Part shown: in pieces, positions 52,901-61,202 of the stretch
Numbering within the stretch: the first letter of the stretch is position 1
Layout of the letters: the number at the start of each line of letters is the position of its first letter
Assembly (NCBI RefSeq): GCF_905220415.1
Contig: NC_059551.1
Location: 6,892,001-6,956,000 of the forward strand
Direction of reading: 5' to 3'
Source of the DNA: Colias croceus
Lineage: Eukaryota; Arthropoda; Insecta; Lepidoptera; Pieridae
Length of the DNA: 64,000 nucleotides
The notes under the pieces: model-generated
Told to the model about the DNA's origin: nothing
The model's input: only the letters and a program-made list of their open reading frames with translations
Database searches by the model: none
Translations under genes and position numbers: made by a program

Positions 52901-55900
52901 GGATTCTAAATGAGAGACAAATTTTATTATTTTACGCCAATATTTTCGCAAATTTATAAAGTTACCGAACTAAAGCGTAAAATCAGACAGCAATGTGCTA
53001 TTAGTCGGATTTTTAAGAAGCGTAAAATTAAAAGCTCTTCTGTGATTGGTCGAAAAGTATTATTGTCATTCAGTTTAATGTCAAAATTGCGGATTTGGAG
53101 TTATTTCATTATTATTATTTATAATTTGTAAACTACCACCACCAACTATCACTATCAAATAGTTATTTCATTAATGTTGTAAATATAATTTGTGAATAAA
53201 AAGTCTGGATAATAATAAAATTCACTAGTGGTCCAGCCACCTCAGACAGAGCACTATAAAATATTTTGGGCATATTGCACTTTCAATATTTTTTATCTTT
53301 TAATATTTTTTTTCCAAATACATTAAAATACATTTGTGTACATTACAAATGCATACTTTTGAAAAATTAACTATTTACTTACTTTAGCCATACTGGGTCT
53401 ATCTGCTGGTACTTTATGCCAACATTGAGTCATCAGTTGTTCTATGGGCTCCGGACAACCTTCTATTAAATTTGGCCTTTGACCTGTAAAATAAATCTAA
53501 TTGAATATGCTTATAACTTTATAAGCTTAAACATTTATTTATTCAATTAGACTTCTTCGAGAAGCAGTTTTGAAACGTCATTACATATTTTAACATTTAC
53601 CACCGATTTGGAAAGTAGTATCTACAGAGAAGAACTGACAAGAAAATCCATAGTTGCTGTTTTAAATCATGTCAGTCAATTTAGTCCTACAAAATATGTA
53701 ACTGCTTATATATTATCATAATATACCAAAGAATTCAAATACTAATAAGCTCAAATACTTTAAATTCAAGATGTCTTTGATTGCTCAAGTAACTGTCATG
53801 CAAAGCATTCAGCAATTTTTTTCTATCGTTTTTGTTAAAAAACAAGAAAGGTTCTTATGAAGAAAAAAAAATATAGAAGGGGCCATCAGGCAGAGTAATG
53901 TCTGCTGGGGCAGCTAGTATCTAATCAAGATGTGGTTCAGTATGTTGTCTTAACTTGTTCATTCAAGTTTGTTTTTATTTATTCATAAAAAAACATTTCC
54001 AATATATGCTAAATAAACTTAAATTTTTTACAAGCGATTAATTTGCTATCCTTATACTTCTTACATTTACTTTCCTACCAGGTTGCCTGGCAGAGATTGC
54101 TGTGTAGCAATAAGGCCGCCTATTGTGCAAAATATTTGTACCTTGTTAGATTGTACTAGATTTACTTACATTGTTTTGTACAATAAAGTATTATAAATAA
54201 ATAAATTAATTAATTAATTACTTCTTCTGCATACAAATATATTTAATATCTAATCCATACTTAATATTATAAATGCGAAAGTAACTCTGTCTGTCTGTCT
54301 GTTACTCAATCACGCCTTAACTACTGAACCAATTTGCATGAAATTTGGTATAGAGATATTTTGATACCCGAGAAAGGACATAGGATAGGTTTTATCCCGG
54401 AAATCCTAAGGAAACGGGTTTTTCTTTGAAAACGCGGGCAAAGCCACGGGCGGAAAGCTAGTTGGATAATAAATATTAAAATTTAACCTGTATGCACAGC
54501 CCACATTATCCTAAATGCCGATCCACCTTCCTCAAATGGTTTTCTCCGAGACAAAACCTCCCACAGAATAATACCCCATGAGAATACATCACATTTCTCT
54601 GTATATGATGATCCTTCAAACACCTGAAATGAGAAATTAGAATTTGATTACTGACTTATACAAAATTTAATGTGCTTTCAACCAGAGATGTGCTATGCTA
54701 TTTTGCTGTGGAAACATTTGATATTTCATTATAATAAGGTCTTATTTATTTATTTTATTTATGGAACTCACAACATAAATACACATTATATTATAATATT
54801 ATATAGGAAGACATTATCTAATGTGTAAATACCTTGATGTATATATATAGCACTGGAGGAAATCAACTAAGATATAATTTATATGGAAGGATGCATGCTG
54901 TTACGAGTGGTGTATCTAAGTGCAGTGCCTACTAACACATGAATATAAACGCAGAATGAGCGAGTCTGATTTTACAAAAAAAAAAGCCTATTAATATTGG
55001 TCTGTGATTCCATATACTTTTGCCAATATTAATATGTTTCCATGGCTAGCCACAGAATATTAACAACAAACTAACACAAAAACGACTTCTCTATGTCAGC
55101 AAAGATAAATCAAGGAACAATTTTGTTTATAATGTATATGGGCATGTCTCCGCAACTTCACATCAAGCAACTATTTTATGTGAGAGGGAGTTGGGGGGGA
55201 GACCAGCTAAAACTTTAGTAACCTTAACCATTCTTCCATGAAGCTAAGCAGCTTAGTTTATAATATCACAACTTAATATAAAAAATATTTTAAAACAAAT
55301 ACATTGCTATAAACTTTTAAAAGAAATGAAGTTGCTTTTATTATAAAAACAAATCTTAGAACAATTGCGATTTTTACTACATCATCTTATGATTTTGAAT
55401 AGGACATTCTGGATATTTAAAACAAAAAATAATAGTTGTGTGTAACAGTTGTTTCAGTAGATATTTTTGTGCAAATTATTGTGGTTAACAGCCTGGTTTT
55501 GAAGAGATCATTGACTCTACCCATTGCATCAGAGAGCATAGTTTCTATATCCATTACTATAAAAAATTACTTAAAACATAATATGAACACTGTTTCTCAC
55601 CAGACGACGTCATCAATTTTTGTTATAAATTAAGCATTGTTTTTATTTGACTTTGCATGAGAATTACAGATTTATCTCAATCATTCAAACACTTTAAACC
55701 TGAAACTTCATAATTTCAATCTCACCTCAGGGGCCATCCATGCCGCACTGCCTTTATTATTAGTCATATAAGTAGCCTTATCAGCTGCTGTACCAAAATC
55801 ACAAATTTTCAGCTTCTGCCCACCTGCTACTAAGAGCAAATTTGGTGGTTTTAGGTCTCTGTGAATTAAGGGTTTTGGTTTCATTGCATGTAAGTATGCC

Positions 55901-56692
55901 ACTCCCTGAAAATTAAAAGGTTTCATTATATTACTATTAACACATAAAGGTTAGATAAATAGATTAGAAAGGTGAAATGATTGCTACATAATGGTCAAAA
56001 TATTTAAGTAGTTTTTACCAATGTATGATGGTACTATGAGTGTATGTTGTTAACAATTACAATCTATTAATATTATAGACATACTAGGCTATTCTTCATT
56101 GAATGATTTTATATGCAATCAGATGCATATGAAAATTGAAAATAAGGCGATAACAAAGGACTTTTAGCTACTGTTGTCAAACAATAGTGTTTTCCAGTAA
56201 TAAGAACAAATATTATCATCAGCATTAGGATGTTACCTCTGCACACTGTCTAGCCCAACTCATTGCATGCGCTGCAGTATATTTAGGTTTTGGACGGACG
56301 TGAAGAACATTGTATAGAGAGCCTCCCTCTGCATACTCCATCACGAGACAAACATGAGCACCTTTAGTACAGGCTCCATATAATCTCACAATGTTTGGGT
56401 GCGACACACGGGACAGTTGTCGAACTTCAATCGCAAACTCCCGTTTCTCAGCCTCGGAGTTTATGTGCTTTACAGCAACAAATGTGTTCCGCCATAAACC
56501 CTTCCATACCACACCGAACGCACCTTTGCCTACAACCTATTCACACACATATTAACGTGTTCATATATACGTTTAAAACATAACAATAATCAAACGAAAA
56601 ATAAATACCTGCAATTCCTGTATTTCATTGTAATCAATTTCCTCAACAAATGTCTGTTGAGCGACAGACGAGTCTTGCACATTTGAAGCCAT
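31388..56692 (-). CDS. Tak1: TAK1 / MAP3K7 mitogen-activated protein kinase kinase kinase, complete, 10 exons
   Basis: This cytosolic Ser/Thr kinase works in the insect IMD and JNK immune branch with TAB2. Exons in coding order: 56609-56692, 56237-56536, 55726-55905, 54488-54623, 53383-53483, 51223-52032, 50483-50576, 33502-33677, 31945-32055, 31388-31483. They sum to 2088 nt: 695 residues plus TGA. All phases close. The ATG at 56692 opens MASNVQDSSVAQQTF. Kinase motifs: glycine loop VGKGAFGVV (30-38), VAVK with Lys51, catalytic HRDLKPPN (Asp145), DFG 164-166 and a TYMTNNKGSAAWMAPE activation loop (Thr173, Thr176 and Ser181 align with human T184, T187 and S192). HRDLKPPN with that loop is diagnostic of TAK1. 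A long low-complexity linker (268 to about 590) follows, then a coiled coil (about 610-695), the TAB2/3-binding region. It is convergent with Pgant. Confidence 0.96.
31648..31835 (-). mobile_element. Helitron-like element in Tak1 intron 9
   Basis: In reverse it ends GCGGGCGAAGCCACGGGCGG-TAAG-CTAG, with a TACGCAACGGATTTTGATGC block inside. The 5' end is approximate. Confidence 0.65.
31945..32055 (-). CDS. Tak1: Tak1 exon 9: coiled coil
   Basis: 37 codons, phase 0; acceptor AATTTCAG, donor AAG|GTAATT. It reads IQTELAYLSKHKSELEENMD then LRQKREIIQLENEK, with a heptad-like leucine pattern. Confidence 0.94.
32932..33400 (-). repeat. 37-bp minisatellite, about 12.5 copies, beside Tak1 exon 8
   Basis: Unit GTACACGGACTGCTCGAGCA-GTTAACGGCTGAGCGAC. 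Each unit has a CTGCTCGAGCAG palindrome, or the single-base variant CTGCTCCAGCAG. The array lies in intron 8, about 100 bp from the exon 8 donor. Confidence 0.95.
33502..33677 (-). CDS. Tak1: Tak1 exon 8: linker end and start of coiled coil
   Basis: 176 nt, notably GC-rich; acceptor TATCGCAG, donor AAG|GTGAGA. It reads a Ser/Gly stretch, MHMMLDPHLRPISPD and ESKRIFEEHKQLAQEYLK. The last block matches the start of the TAB-binding coiled coil in human TAK1. Confidence 0.94.
33718..33963 (-). mobile_element. tRNA-derived SINE
   Basis: On the minus strand it opens with a tRNA-like head: an A box in TGGCTCGGTTGGTAGTGG and a B box in GGTTCGACTCCC. A non-tRNA body follows, ending near GATCGTGCCGTGTGTG. 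It is not a working tRNA gene: the cloverleaf is incomplete and the element runs on past it. It lies about 40 bp upstream of the Tak1 exon 8 acceptor. Confidence 0.85.
33964..35600. other. Tak1 intron 7, 3' part
   Basis: AT-rich intron. A possible short inverted-repeat element (CTTCACATCATGAAGG ... ATTCATTGTGAAGAGG) occupies about 34017-34153. Nothing else is recognised. Confidence 0.5.
35819..36060 (-). other. Candidate alternative first exon inside Tak1 intron 7
   Basis: GC-rich island in an AT-rich intron. On the minus strand TATATAG (36086-36092) stands about 30 bp before the putative start of transcription. The first ATG after it (35909) opens a 30-codon frame starting MPPLPAPP and ending SCSWIFY, which stops one base into a codon at a donor, ACA|GTGAGT (35818). 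That phase fits Tak1 exon 8. A transcript would encode about 157 residues: a new N-terminus plus the TAK1 coiled coil, without a kinase. Inferred only; the phase match has a 1-in-3 chance of being accidental. Confidence 0.35.
36086..36092 (-). promoter_or_regulatory. TATA-like box of the candidate internal Tak1 promoter
   Basis: ACTATATAGC on the minus strand at the edge of the GC-rich island. No strong initiator motif was recognised at the expected distance. Confidence 0.35.
36484..36790. other. GC-rich island in Tak1 intron 7
   Basis: About 300 bp with many CpG and an AP-1-like TGACTCAG. No open frame with recognisable motifs. It may be regulatory and lies just upstream, on the minus strand, of the TATA-like box at 36086. 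Confidence 0.4.
36791..40099. other. Tak1 intron 7, no recognised feature
   Basis: AT-rich intron without convincing exons or repeats. Short open frames lack motifs. Confidence 0.5.
40100..40667. mobile_element. Foldback element, TAGTT-terminus family 2, copy 1
   Basis: 568 bp with long inverted arms of roughly 170-180 bp. The left begins TAGTTCAGGATACATCGCCC and the right ends with its reverse complement. Flanked by CAT on both sides (40097-40099, 40668-40670). It has no coding frame and could fold into one large hairpin. Located in Tak1 intron 7. Confidence 0.9.
40936..40966. repeat. (TA)n microsatellite
   Basis: Pure TA repeat of about 15 units in Tak1 intron 7. Confidence 0.9.
41500..43250. 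other. Less AT-rich stretch of Tak1 intron 7
   Basis: Pockets around 41520-42290 and 42880-43220 are richer in GC and CpG than their surroundings. Open frames (41463-41672, 41657-41935, 41939-42154) have no family motifs or splice context. They could be enhancers; nothing specific can be named. Confidence 0.35.
43522..43773. mobile_element. MITE with AACCGACTTCAAA termini, copy 2
   Basis: Nearly identical to 23829-24066, with a longer A tract in the middle. It lies in Tak1 intron 7. The open frames it carries are repeat by-products. Confidence 0.8.
43774..48766. other. Tak1 intron 7, mostly unannotated
   Basis: AT-rich intron. The only repeat recognised is the LINE-tail-like copy at 46727-46846. 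Confidence 0.5.
46727..46846 (-). repeat. LINE-tail-like repeat, copy 1
   Basis: In reverse, GGTTGCCTGGCAGAGATCGC, then GGCCGCC and TGTACATTGTTAAATAAG, match the copy at 54081-54214. Probably the 3' end of a non-LTR retrotransposon; the class is inferred. Confidence 0.6.
48767..48947 (+). mobile_element. Helitron-like element
   Basis: Starts TCCATACTAATATTATAAAT, has (CTGT)n and CAATCACGCC, ends GGGCGAAGCCGGGGCGGACC-ACTAG. Complete short copy in Tak1 intron 7. Confidence 0.75.
48948..50299. other. Tak1 intron 7, 5' part
   Basis: No exon is supported. Open frames on both strands lack motifs. Confidence 0.5.
50300..50456 (-). repeat. Dispersed 155-bp repeat, copy 2
   Basis: Inverted copy of the repeat at 1811-1967. 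It ends only about 26 bp from Tak1 exon 7, on the intron side of that exon's donor. Confidence 0.8.
50483..50576 (-). CDS. Tak1: Tak1 exon 7: linker
   Basis: 94 nt; acceptor AAATTTCAG, donor G|GTGAGT. It reads NAWELRDLPLQDIDGYVEV then RNTGGFDKFVPI. It ends after the first base of a Gly codon, and the next exon lies 16.8 kb away. Confidence 0.9.
50888..50965 (+). repeat. Short palindromic dispersed element, copy 2
   Basis: Inverted match of 31039-31110, with GAGCCCCAAGCGGCCCGATC, CAGACACAATAGATTC and GGTTCCGGGGGCT. It lies in Tak1 intron 6. Confidence 0.75.
51223..52032 (-). CDS. Tak1: Tak1 exon 6: kinase tail and long linker
   Basis: 270 codons; acceptor AAATTGTAG, donor CCG|GTAAGA. It begins VVEIMKALCEFFPGADTPIN, which matches the FPGAD block of TAK1. 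A Ser/Pro/Asn-rich linker follows with several SP/TP sites (LSPRANS, LNSPVLSD, LSPARTPS, NSPMTPI). The linker is probably disordered and a phosphorylation region. Confidence 0.95.
52139..52707. mobile_element. Foldback element, TAGTT-terminus family 2, copy 2
   Basis: 569 bp, nearly identical to 40100-40667 but in the opposite orientation (middle blocks reversed). Flanked by TAA on both sides. It lies in Tak1 intron 5, about 105 bp from the exon 6 acceptor. Confidence 0.9.
53383..53483 (-). CDS. Tak1: Tak1 exon 5: kinase C-lobe end
   Basis: 101 nt; acceptor TTTTACAG, donor AAA|GTAAGT. It reads QRPNLIEGCPEPIEQLMTQC then WHKVPADRPSMAK, the usual CW...RPSM end of the kinase fold. Confidence 0.95.
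53530..53668 (+). repeat. Dispersed repeat (TTCAATTAGACTTCTTC family), copy 2
   Basis: TTCAATTAGACTTCTTCGAG, TTTACCACCGATTTGGAAAG and CCATAGTTGCTGTTTTAAAT match copies at 28098 and 63008. It is in Tak1 intron 4, next to exon 5. Confidence 0.75.
54081..54214 (+). repeat. LINE-tail-like repeat, copy 2
   Basis: GGTTGCCTGGCAGAGATTGC, AAGGCCGCCTATTGTGCAAA and a terminal CAATAAAGTATTATAAATAA. It lies in Tak1 intron 4. Confidence 0.65.
54254..54461 (+). mobile_element. Helitron-like element in Tak1 intron 4
   Basis: Starts TCCATACTTAATATTATAAA, has the CTGTCTGTCTGTCTG tract and ends GCGGGCAAAGCCACGGGCGG-AAAG-CTAG. Its end is about 25 bp from the exon 4 donor. Confidence 0.75.
54488..54623 (-). CDS. 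Tak1: Tak1 exon 4: kinase C-lobe
   Basis: 136 nt; acceptor TTTCAG, donor G|GTTAAA. It reads VFEGSSYTEKCDVFSWGIIL, WEVLSRRKPFEE and MWAVHTG. The DVFSWGI helix-F motif is clear. Confidence 0.95.
55726..55905 (-). CDS. Tak1: Tak1 exon 3: catalytic and activation loops
   Basis: 60 codons, phase 0; acceptor TTTTCAG, donor GAG|GTGAGA. It reads GVAYLHAMKPKPLIHRDLKP, then ICDFGTAADKATYMTNNKGS and AAWMAPE. Confidence 0.97.
56237..56536 (-). CDS. Tak1: Tak1 exon 2: kinase N-lobe
   Basis: 100 codons, phase 0 on both sides; acceptor AATAG, donor GAG|GTAACA. It has the glycine loop VGKGAFGVVW, Lys in VAVKHINSE, VSHPNIVRLYGAC and the hinge LVMEYAEGGSLYNVLH. Confidence 0.96.
56609..56692 (-). CDS. Tak1: Tak1 exon 1: start and N-terminus
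   Basis: Reads MASNVQDSSVAQQTF to EIDYNEIQELQ (28 codons, phase 0); donor CAG|GTATTT. EEIDYNEIQ matches the region just before the glycine loop in TAK1 proteins. No in-frame upstream ATG is preferred. Confidence 0.92.
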
Positions 56693-58348
56693 GGGTTAAC
56701 TTATTATCACATTATCAATAGAATTAACTTCTTGAGGTATTAATTTATATATAAATTTAGTTCTATTATTTCTAAGAAGTGTTATAAATACTTGATTAAA
56801 TCAATTTTCTCGTTATTGTTTGGCAAAGAATAGCAACTGCGACAAGGCCGCCATCTTTGAAACTGAAGAACAAATGTCAAATATATTTTTTACCTATGTA
56901 TTTTGCAACTTCAGATCCGAGGCATATTGTTCATCAAGACGTAGTATGAAATTATTGGAAAAATACTTTTTTAGTTTTTGACGTGACAACGTCTTATAAT
57001 TCGATAGAAACTATGACATTCAATGACGTCAGTCATGTTTTTTGTCTCTTTCTGTCGAGTGACCACGCTGGTTTGTAAATTCAGGATTTTTCAAAATAGA
57101 AAAAACTAAAAATCATGGTCTATAAATAATAACGACATATATTTTTAACAGTATTTTTAATATAATATTATGGTCATACTTTATAGGTAGGTACATACAA
57201 TTTTAATTGGTATAGAATGATAGTTAAATAGTTTTTGGCTACAAAGCTTGGATATGAACCGATATATAGCATTAACATCCTTTGTAAATAGAGGAAAGTT
57301 GTGTTTTGCATCAGATGCTGTTTACCAAATTGTTAGCTACTCAGATCTTCTTTTTAAACGCGTTGCTTCGACGGGTCAATTTCAAGCCAGAATCATCAAA
57401 GAAAAACTGTTTATAGCAGCCTTGCACAAATTTCAGCTAACTTTACAAAGTTTATTTTTAAAAAGGTATTTTTTTCTGGGTCGTAATCCTCAGTAACCTT
57501 GATGGGCACATATATTTCTTTTTATTTTACTTTTTGGAAAGCTGAAATACGTAAAACAAAAAAATATGAGGTAAGTTAAAAAAGTATAAATTTCAATGTA
57601 AAAACGAACAATCTTATAACTACATGTGAGTGCAATACCGATGTCATGTGTTGTTTCATTACTAGTAACAATCTTTAAAATGGTGTTCTAAATTTTCATC
57701 ATAATATTGTTATTACAATATATTCTCTTCGCTATCCATAAAAACTCGTCATCATGGTTACCTTACTTGTTAAATCTGTTTATTGAAAACTTGTTGAAAA
57801 ATGATAAAGTATTAGGGAAATAACAAATTTAACATGACTGCTTACTAAAATGATGCTAAATTAGACAATTTTTGCCATTGAAATGATTCTAAACAGGTAA
57901 ATGCAGGAGTATTGAGGAATATTGTAAATAACGTAAATATACACTTGCCTGTGAAATTCTATGCCAGAATTTGGTGTCCAAACACTTCTGCAATTTTGCA
58001 CAATACAATGCATTCTTTATATTCGGAAAATATTCATTAAATAAGCAACAATATTAACTTAAATATTCGAAGCGACGCAATTTTTTTGACACACATGCCA
58101 TATTGACAAAGTGAGAGTTGCTACAATTTTATTATGGTGACTACCCATAATCAGGGAGTATCGCTTTTTAATAATTGGTTCAGATACTTAGTTTATTTAG
58201 CATAAATAATAATTGTCTCATCCAACAATGCTTCTGAATGACGTTGTTGGCAATTTATCAACAAACTCATGTACAAAAACTAACCTTTTGCACAGAATAT
58301 TACAGCATACATAGTAGCCTTGGGAAAACTTCGTATTAACAGTGGCAA
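56693..58348. other. Tak1 upstream region
   Basis: Contains the likely Tak1 5' UTR and promoter. No TATA box was recognised close to the start. No supported gene; the 57248-57496 open frame has no motif. Confidence 0.5.
57024..57031. promoter_or_regulatory. CRE/AP-1-like TGACGTCA upstream of Tak1
   Basis: A perfect TGACGTCA palindrome about 330 bp upstream of the Tak1 start codon, with a second GACGTG-type site nearby. Function is inferred from position only. Confidence 0.35.
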
Positions 58349-58705
58349 TACCAAGTTAGGTGTGAAAGTGATAAAAAACATGAACTGGGCAATATTTTCT
58401 TGTTACACGTCAATGTTCATACCGAAATCTCCAGTGTATTAGATATAAGCTTCTTGGGAAGGATCAAGAAGCTTATATCTAATACACTGGAGATTGCACT
58501 ATGAACGTTGACAAGTCACGGGAAAGTATGACCTTGAATGACGCCTGGTTGTTTTTTGTCCCTTTCACACCTAACTTGGCAAGTTGGTGTGAAAGGGATG
58601 AAGGAACAACCAGGCGTCATTCAAGGTCATACTTTCCCGTGACTTGTCAACGTTCATAGTGCAATCTCCAGTGTCTTAGATAATATAAGCTTCTTGGGAA
58701 GGATG
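58349..58705. repeat. Long inverted repeat (three-arm hairpin)
   Basis: Arm 58469-58577 is the near-exact reverse complement of 58581-58693, with almost no loop, sharing ACTATGAACGTTGACAAGTC and CCTTGAATGACGCCTGG. A third, more diverged direct copy lies at about 58349-58465. AAGCTTCTTGGGAAGGAT ends two of the arms. No coding frame. Confidence 0.9.
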
Positions 58706-58803
58706 TATATCTGTTGTCACGTTCAACTATCGTCAGCAAGCGTCATTAATACCGACTTTACCAAGGACTTTACAGACAACCAATTTTTTTTTATTATTGT
58801 TAA

Positions 58804-58902
58804 GTTGTGGAGGCGAGGTAGCTAAATGGTGTAATTCGACGGCGCCGTCGAGACTTATCAAAATCGAAAGATAAAATAATTTCGAAAAGAAAAGCTTGTA
58901 TG
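58804..58902 (+). mobile_element. 5' fragment of TAGTT-terminus family 1
   Basis: GTTGTGGAGGCGAGGTAGC, ACGGCGCCGTCGAGACTT and AAAAGCTTGTATGG match the left end of 21969-22961. It breaks off at a fragment of the AACCGACTTC repeat (about 58903-58935). Confidence 0.7.
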
Positions 58903-59090
58903 GACGAAGTCGTTTGTTTTTAACGCAGTTATTTTTATAGTTTTAAATGTTCATTTTTAAATGTTTATTATGTATATTTCTTGCGCGGAGAAAGGAAATT
59001 CCTGTGGGATTAAATATTTCACCAACTAAGTTCACCAACCTCTCTGTCTATATTTCTAGACAAAAAATATATCGCCGTCCCTGGAGAATC

Positions 59091-59206
59091 CATACTTAAT
59101 ATTATAAATGCGAAAGTAACTCTGTCTGTCTGTCTGTTACTTTTTGCAATTTGCATGAAATTTGGTATGGAGATATTTTGATACCCGAGAAGGGACATAG
59201 TAGACC
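59091..59206 (+). mobile_element. Truncated Helitron-like element
   Basis: TCCATACTTAATATTATAAA, the CTGTCTGTCTGTCTG tract and GATACCCGAGAAGGGACAT match the family, but the 3' hairpin is missing and part of the middle is deleted. Confidence 0.7.
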
Positions 59207-59215
59207 GGGAGATAT

Positions 59216-59311
59216 TGACACAAAATTTCGAGTCATTTGTAACAGGATGGCGGTTCTACAGGGGTCTTAGTACGCAATGACAAAAAGAAAAATGATGGTG
59301 TGAACGCTTCG
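59216..59311 (+). repeat. Dispersed repeat, copy 2
   Basis: Inverted match to 28530-28651, with the GGATGGCGGTTCTACAGGGG and TTAGTACGCAATGACAAAA blocks. It follows directly on a broken Helitron-like element and runs into a microsatellite. Confidence 0.7.
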
Positions 59312-59850
59312 TGTTCGATGTTCATGTTCGTGTTTGATGTTCGTGTTTGATGTTCATGTTCGTGTTTGATATTCGTGTTCGTGTTTGATGTTCGTATTCG
59401 TGTTTGATTTTCGTGTTCGTTTTTGATGTTCGTGTTCGTGTTTGTGTTCGTTTTTGAATTCGAATTTGAATAAGAATTAGAATTATTAGAATTAGAATTA
59501 GAATTAGAATTAGAATTAGAATTAGAATTAGAATTAGAATTATAATTAGAATTAGAATTAGAATTAGAATTAGAATTAGAATTAGAATTAGAATTAGTAT
59601 TTGAATTTGAGTTTGAGTTTCAGTTTGTGTTTGTATGAGTTTGTGTTTGTTTGAGTTTGAGTTTGTTTGAGTTTGAGTTTGTGTTTGTTTGAGTTTATGT
59701 TTGTGTTTGTTTGAGTTTGTGTTTGTTTGAGTTTGAGTTTGATGTTCGTGTTTGATGTTCGTGTTCGTGTTTGATGTTCGTGTTTGATGTTCGTGTTTGA
59801 TGTTCGAGTTTGATGTTCGTGTTTGATGTTCGCGTTCGTGTTCGTGTTCG
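59312..59850. repeat. Composite microsatellite block
   Basis: Degenerate TTTGATGTTCGTG repeats surround a (TTAGAA)n core at about 59466-59597, with TTTGAGTTTGTG repeats after it. The repeat keeps a long minus-strand frame open (59322-59870), rich in Asn, Thr, Ile and Leu. Confidence 0.95.
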
Positions 59851-59861
59851 AACACAAAAAT

Positions 59862-60522
59862 GTACGGCATCGTTTTTTCCTAATTATTTATCTATGTTAA
59901 TACTATTTAAAACAACGAATTAAGTGTAGAAAACTATTATATTTCATTAATCTACGATGTTTAAACTTTTACAAAATTTCTGTTTTTGCATTTCTCTATA
60001 ACTTTTTTTAGAACGGTTTCTTTTGAACGGCAATACTATACAACAATTGAATTTTACAATATCATGTTAAAAAAAAAGTTCCCGTACAGGGTCAAATGAC
60101 CTTACAGCTCTTTATATCAAGAATTCGATGAAATTAAGATGATTATTGGTATACATTTAAAAGAACAATTATTTTTTGACGGCATTGCTTTTAATAGTAC
60201 TTTTGAGTGCTAGACAATGTTTTGGAACCGAAGCCGTACTTAGTCAAATGACCCCCTGGAGTTGGGAAAGAGAGGGGATTGCAACTCTCGATTTTTTCCC
60301 CTTGTCCCTATGATTTTTGTACGGCGTTGCGGAATAATGGATTAAAAGCAGTATTGAAATAGTATGACACAGATGCCGTACATGGTCAAATGACCAAATT
60401 TACCCCCCCTAACTCTCGGAAATCAAATAAAAATTCCGACTTTGTGGACCACCATTTTTGTACGGCACTGAGCGGTTTCTTATTATTTTTAATGGATCTA
60501 TCGATGGTTAAGAATGCCGTAC
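59862..60522. repeat. Cluster of GCCGTAC/GTACGGC motifs
   Basis: The 7-mer or its complement occurs at 59862, 60233, 60319, 60375, 60460 and 60516, with a CCGTAC variant at 60082. Three sites are followed by a GGTCAAATGACC-like palindrome. The 135-codon frame at 60390-60797 overlaps this region and has no family motif. Confidence 0.6.
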
Positions 60523-60857
60523 AAAAATATATGACCAAAATTTACCGAGTCTACTTACCTGTACTTTTGAATTCTCATCTGCACTCAGTTGGACAGCTTA
60601 CAAGTGACGGCATAGTGATGAATCTTATTATTTTATGCTCTTCTATCGTTCTAGATATGTCCCCTGGTGGTTCAATTGACCCATATTTTTTTCCTATGCG
60701 GGCTTGTAGTCTATACGATCAAAACGTTCCGTCCGAAAAAGAGACAAGTAAAAAAAAAACACTTTTGTATATTTTATACTACAGTATAAAAGTATAAAAG
60801 GACGTAACATTTTATTTTATTTGAACAAAATTATAAACATTTTAACAAGCTAAAACA

Positions 60858-60863
60858 TTTATT
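60858..60863 (-). terminator. Candidate polyadenylation signal of the ankyrin gene
   Basis: AATAAA on the minus strand, 26 bp after the stop codon. Further copies lie at 60811-60821. Confidence 0.5.
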
Positions 60864-60888
60864 ACATCATCAAACGAACTTGTCATAT

Positions 60889-61202
60889 TCACAAGTTGAA
60901 AAAGTGCGTCGAAGGACTGTTTATATCGATATCCTCTAATTCAGTTAATAATTTGTAAGCTTCTACACAATCAAAGGTAGCAGCAACTTCTCTGGGTGTT
61001 TCATTTCGGTGATTTGTTGCAAATAAATACGCTCCTAAATCCATAAGAATTTTTATAAGCGTGCAATTATTATTCATGGCAGCAAAATGTAAGGCTTGGC
61101 GACCACCAGGGGCCTTGGGGTCATTTATGAGAGCACCTTTAGCGACAAGAAGTCGCAATATTTTGGATTCTTCCTCAGTCGGAGTTGACATCATTACAAA
61201 TT
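60889..61202 (-). CDS. Ankyrin gene, last exon
   Basis: Acceptor AATTTCAG. 314 nt with two leading bases, then FVMMSTPTEEES and two ankyrin repeats to the stop. Two in-frame ATGs (61194, 61191) near the 5' end could also serve as starts of a short form. Confidence 0.75.

Noticed and set aside
59322..59870. 182-codon minus-strand open frame rich in Asn-Thr and Ile-Leu
   Set aside because: It is a translated microsatellite: the (TTAGAA)n and TTTGATGTTCGTG repeats keep several frames open. There is no domain or splice context.
60390..60797. 135-codon plus-strand open frame
   Set aside because: No recognisable family, ordinary AT-rich composition, and overlap with a repeated-motif region. Kept only as unexplained sequence.
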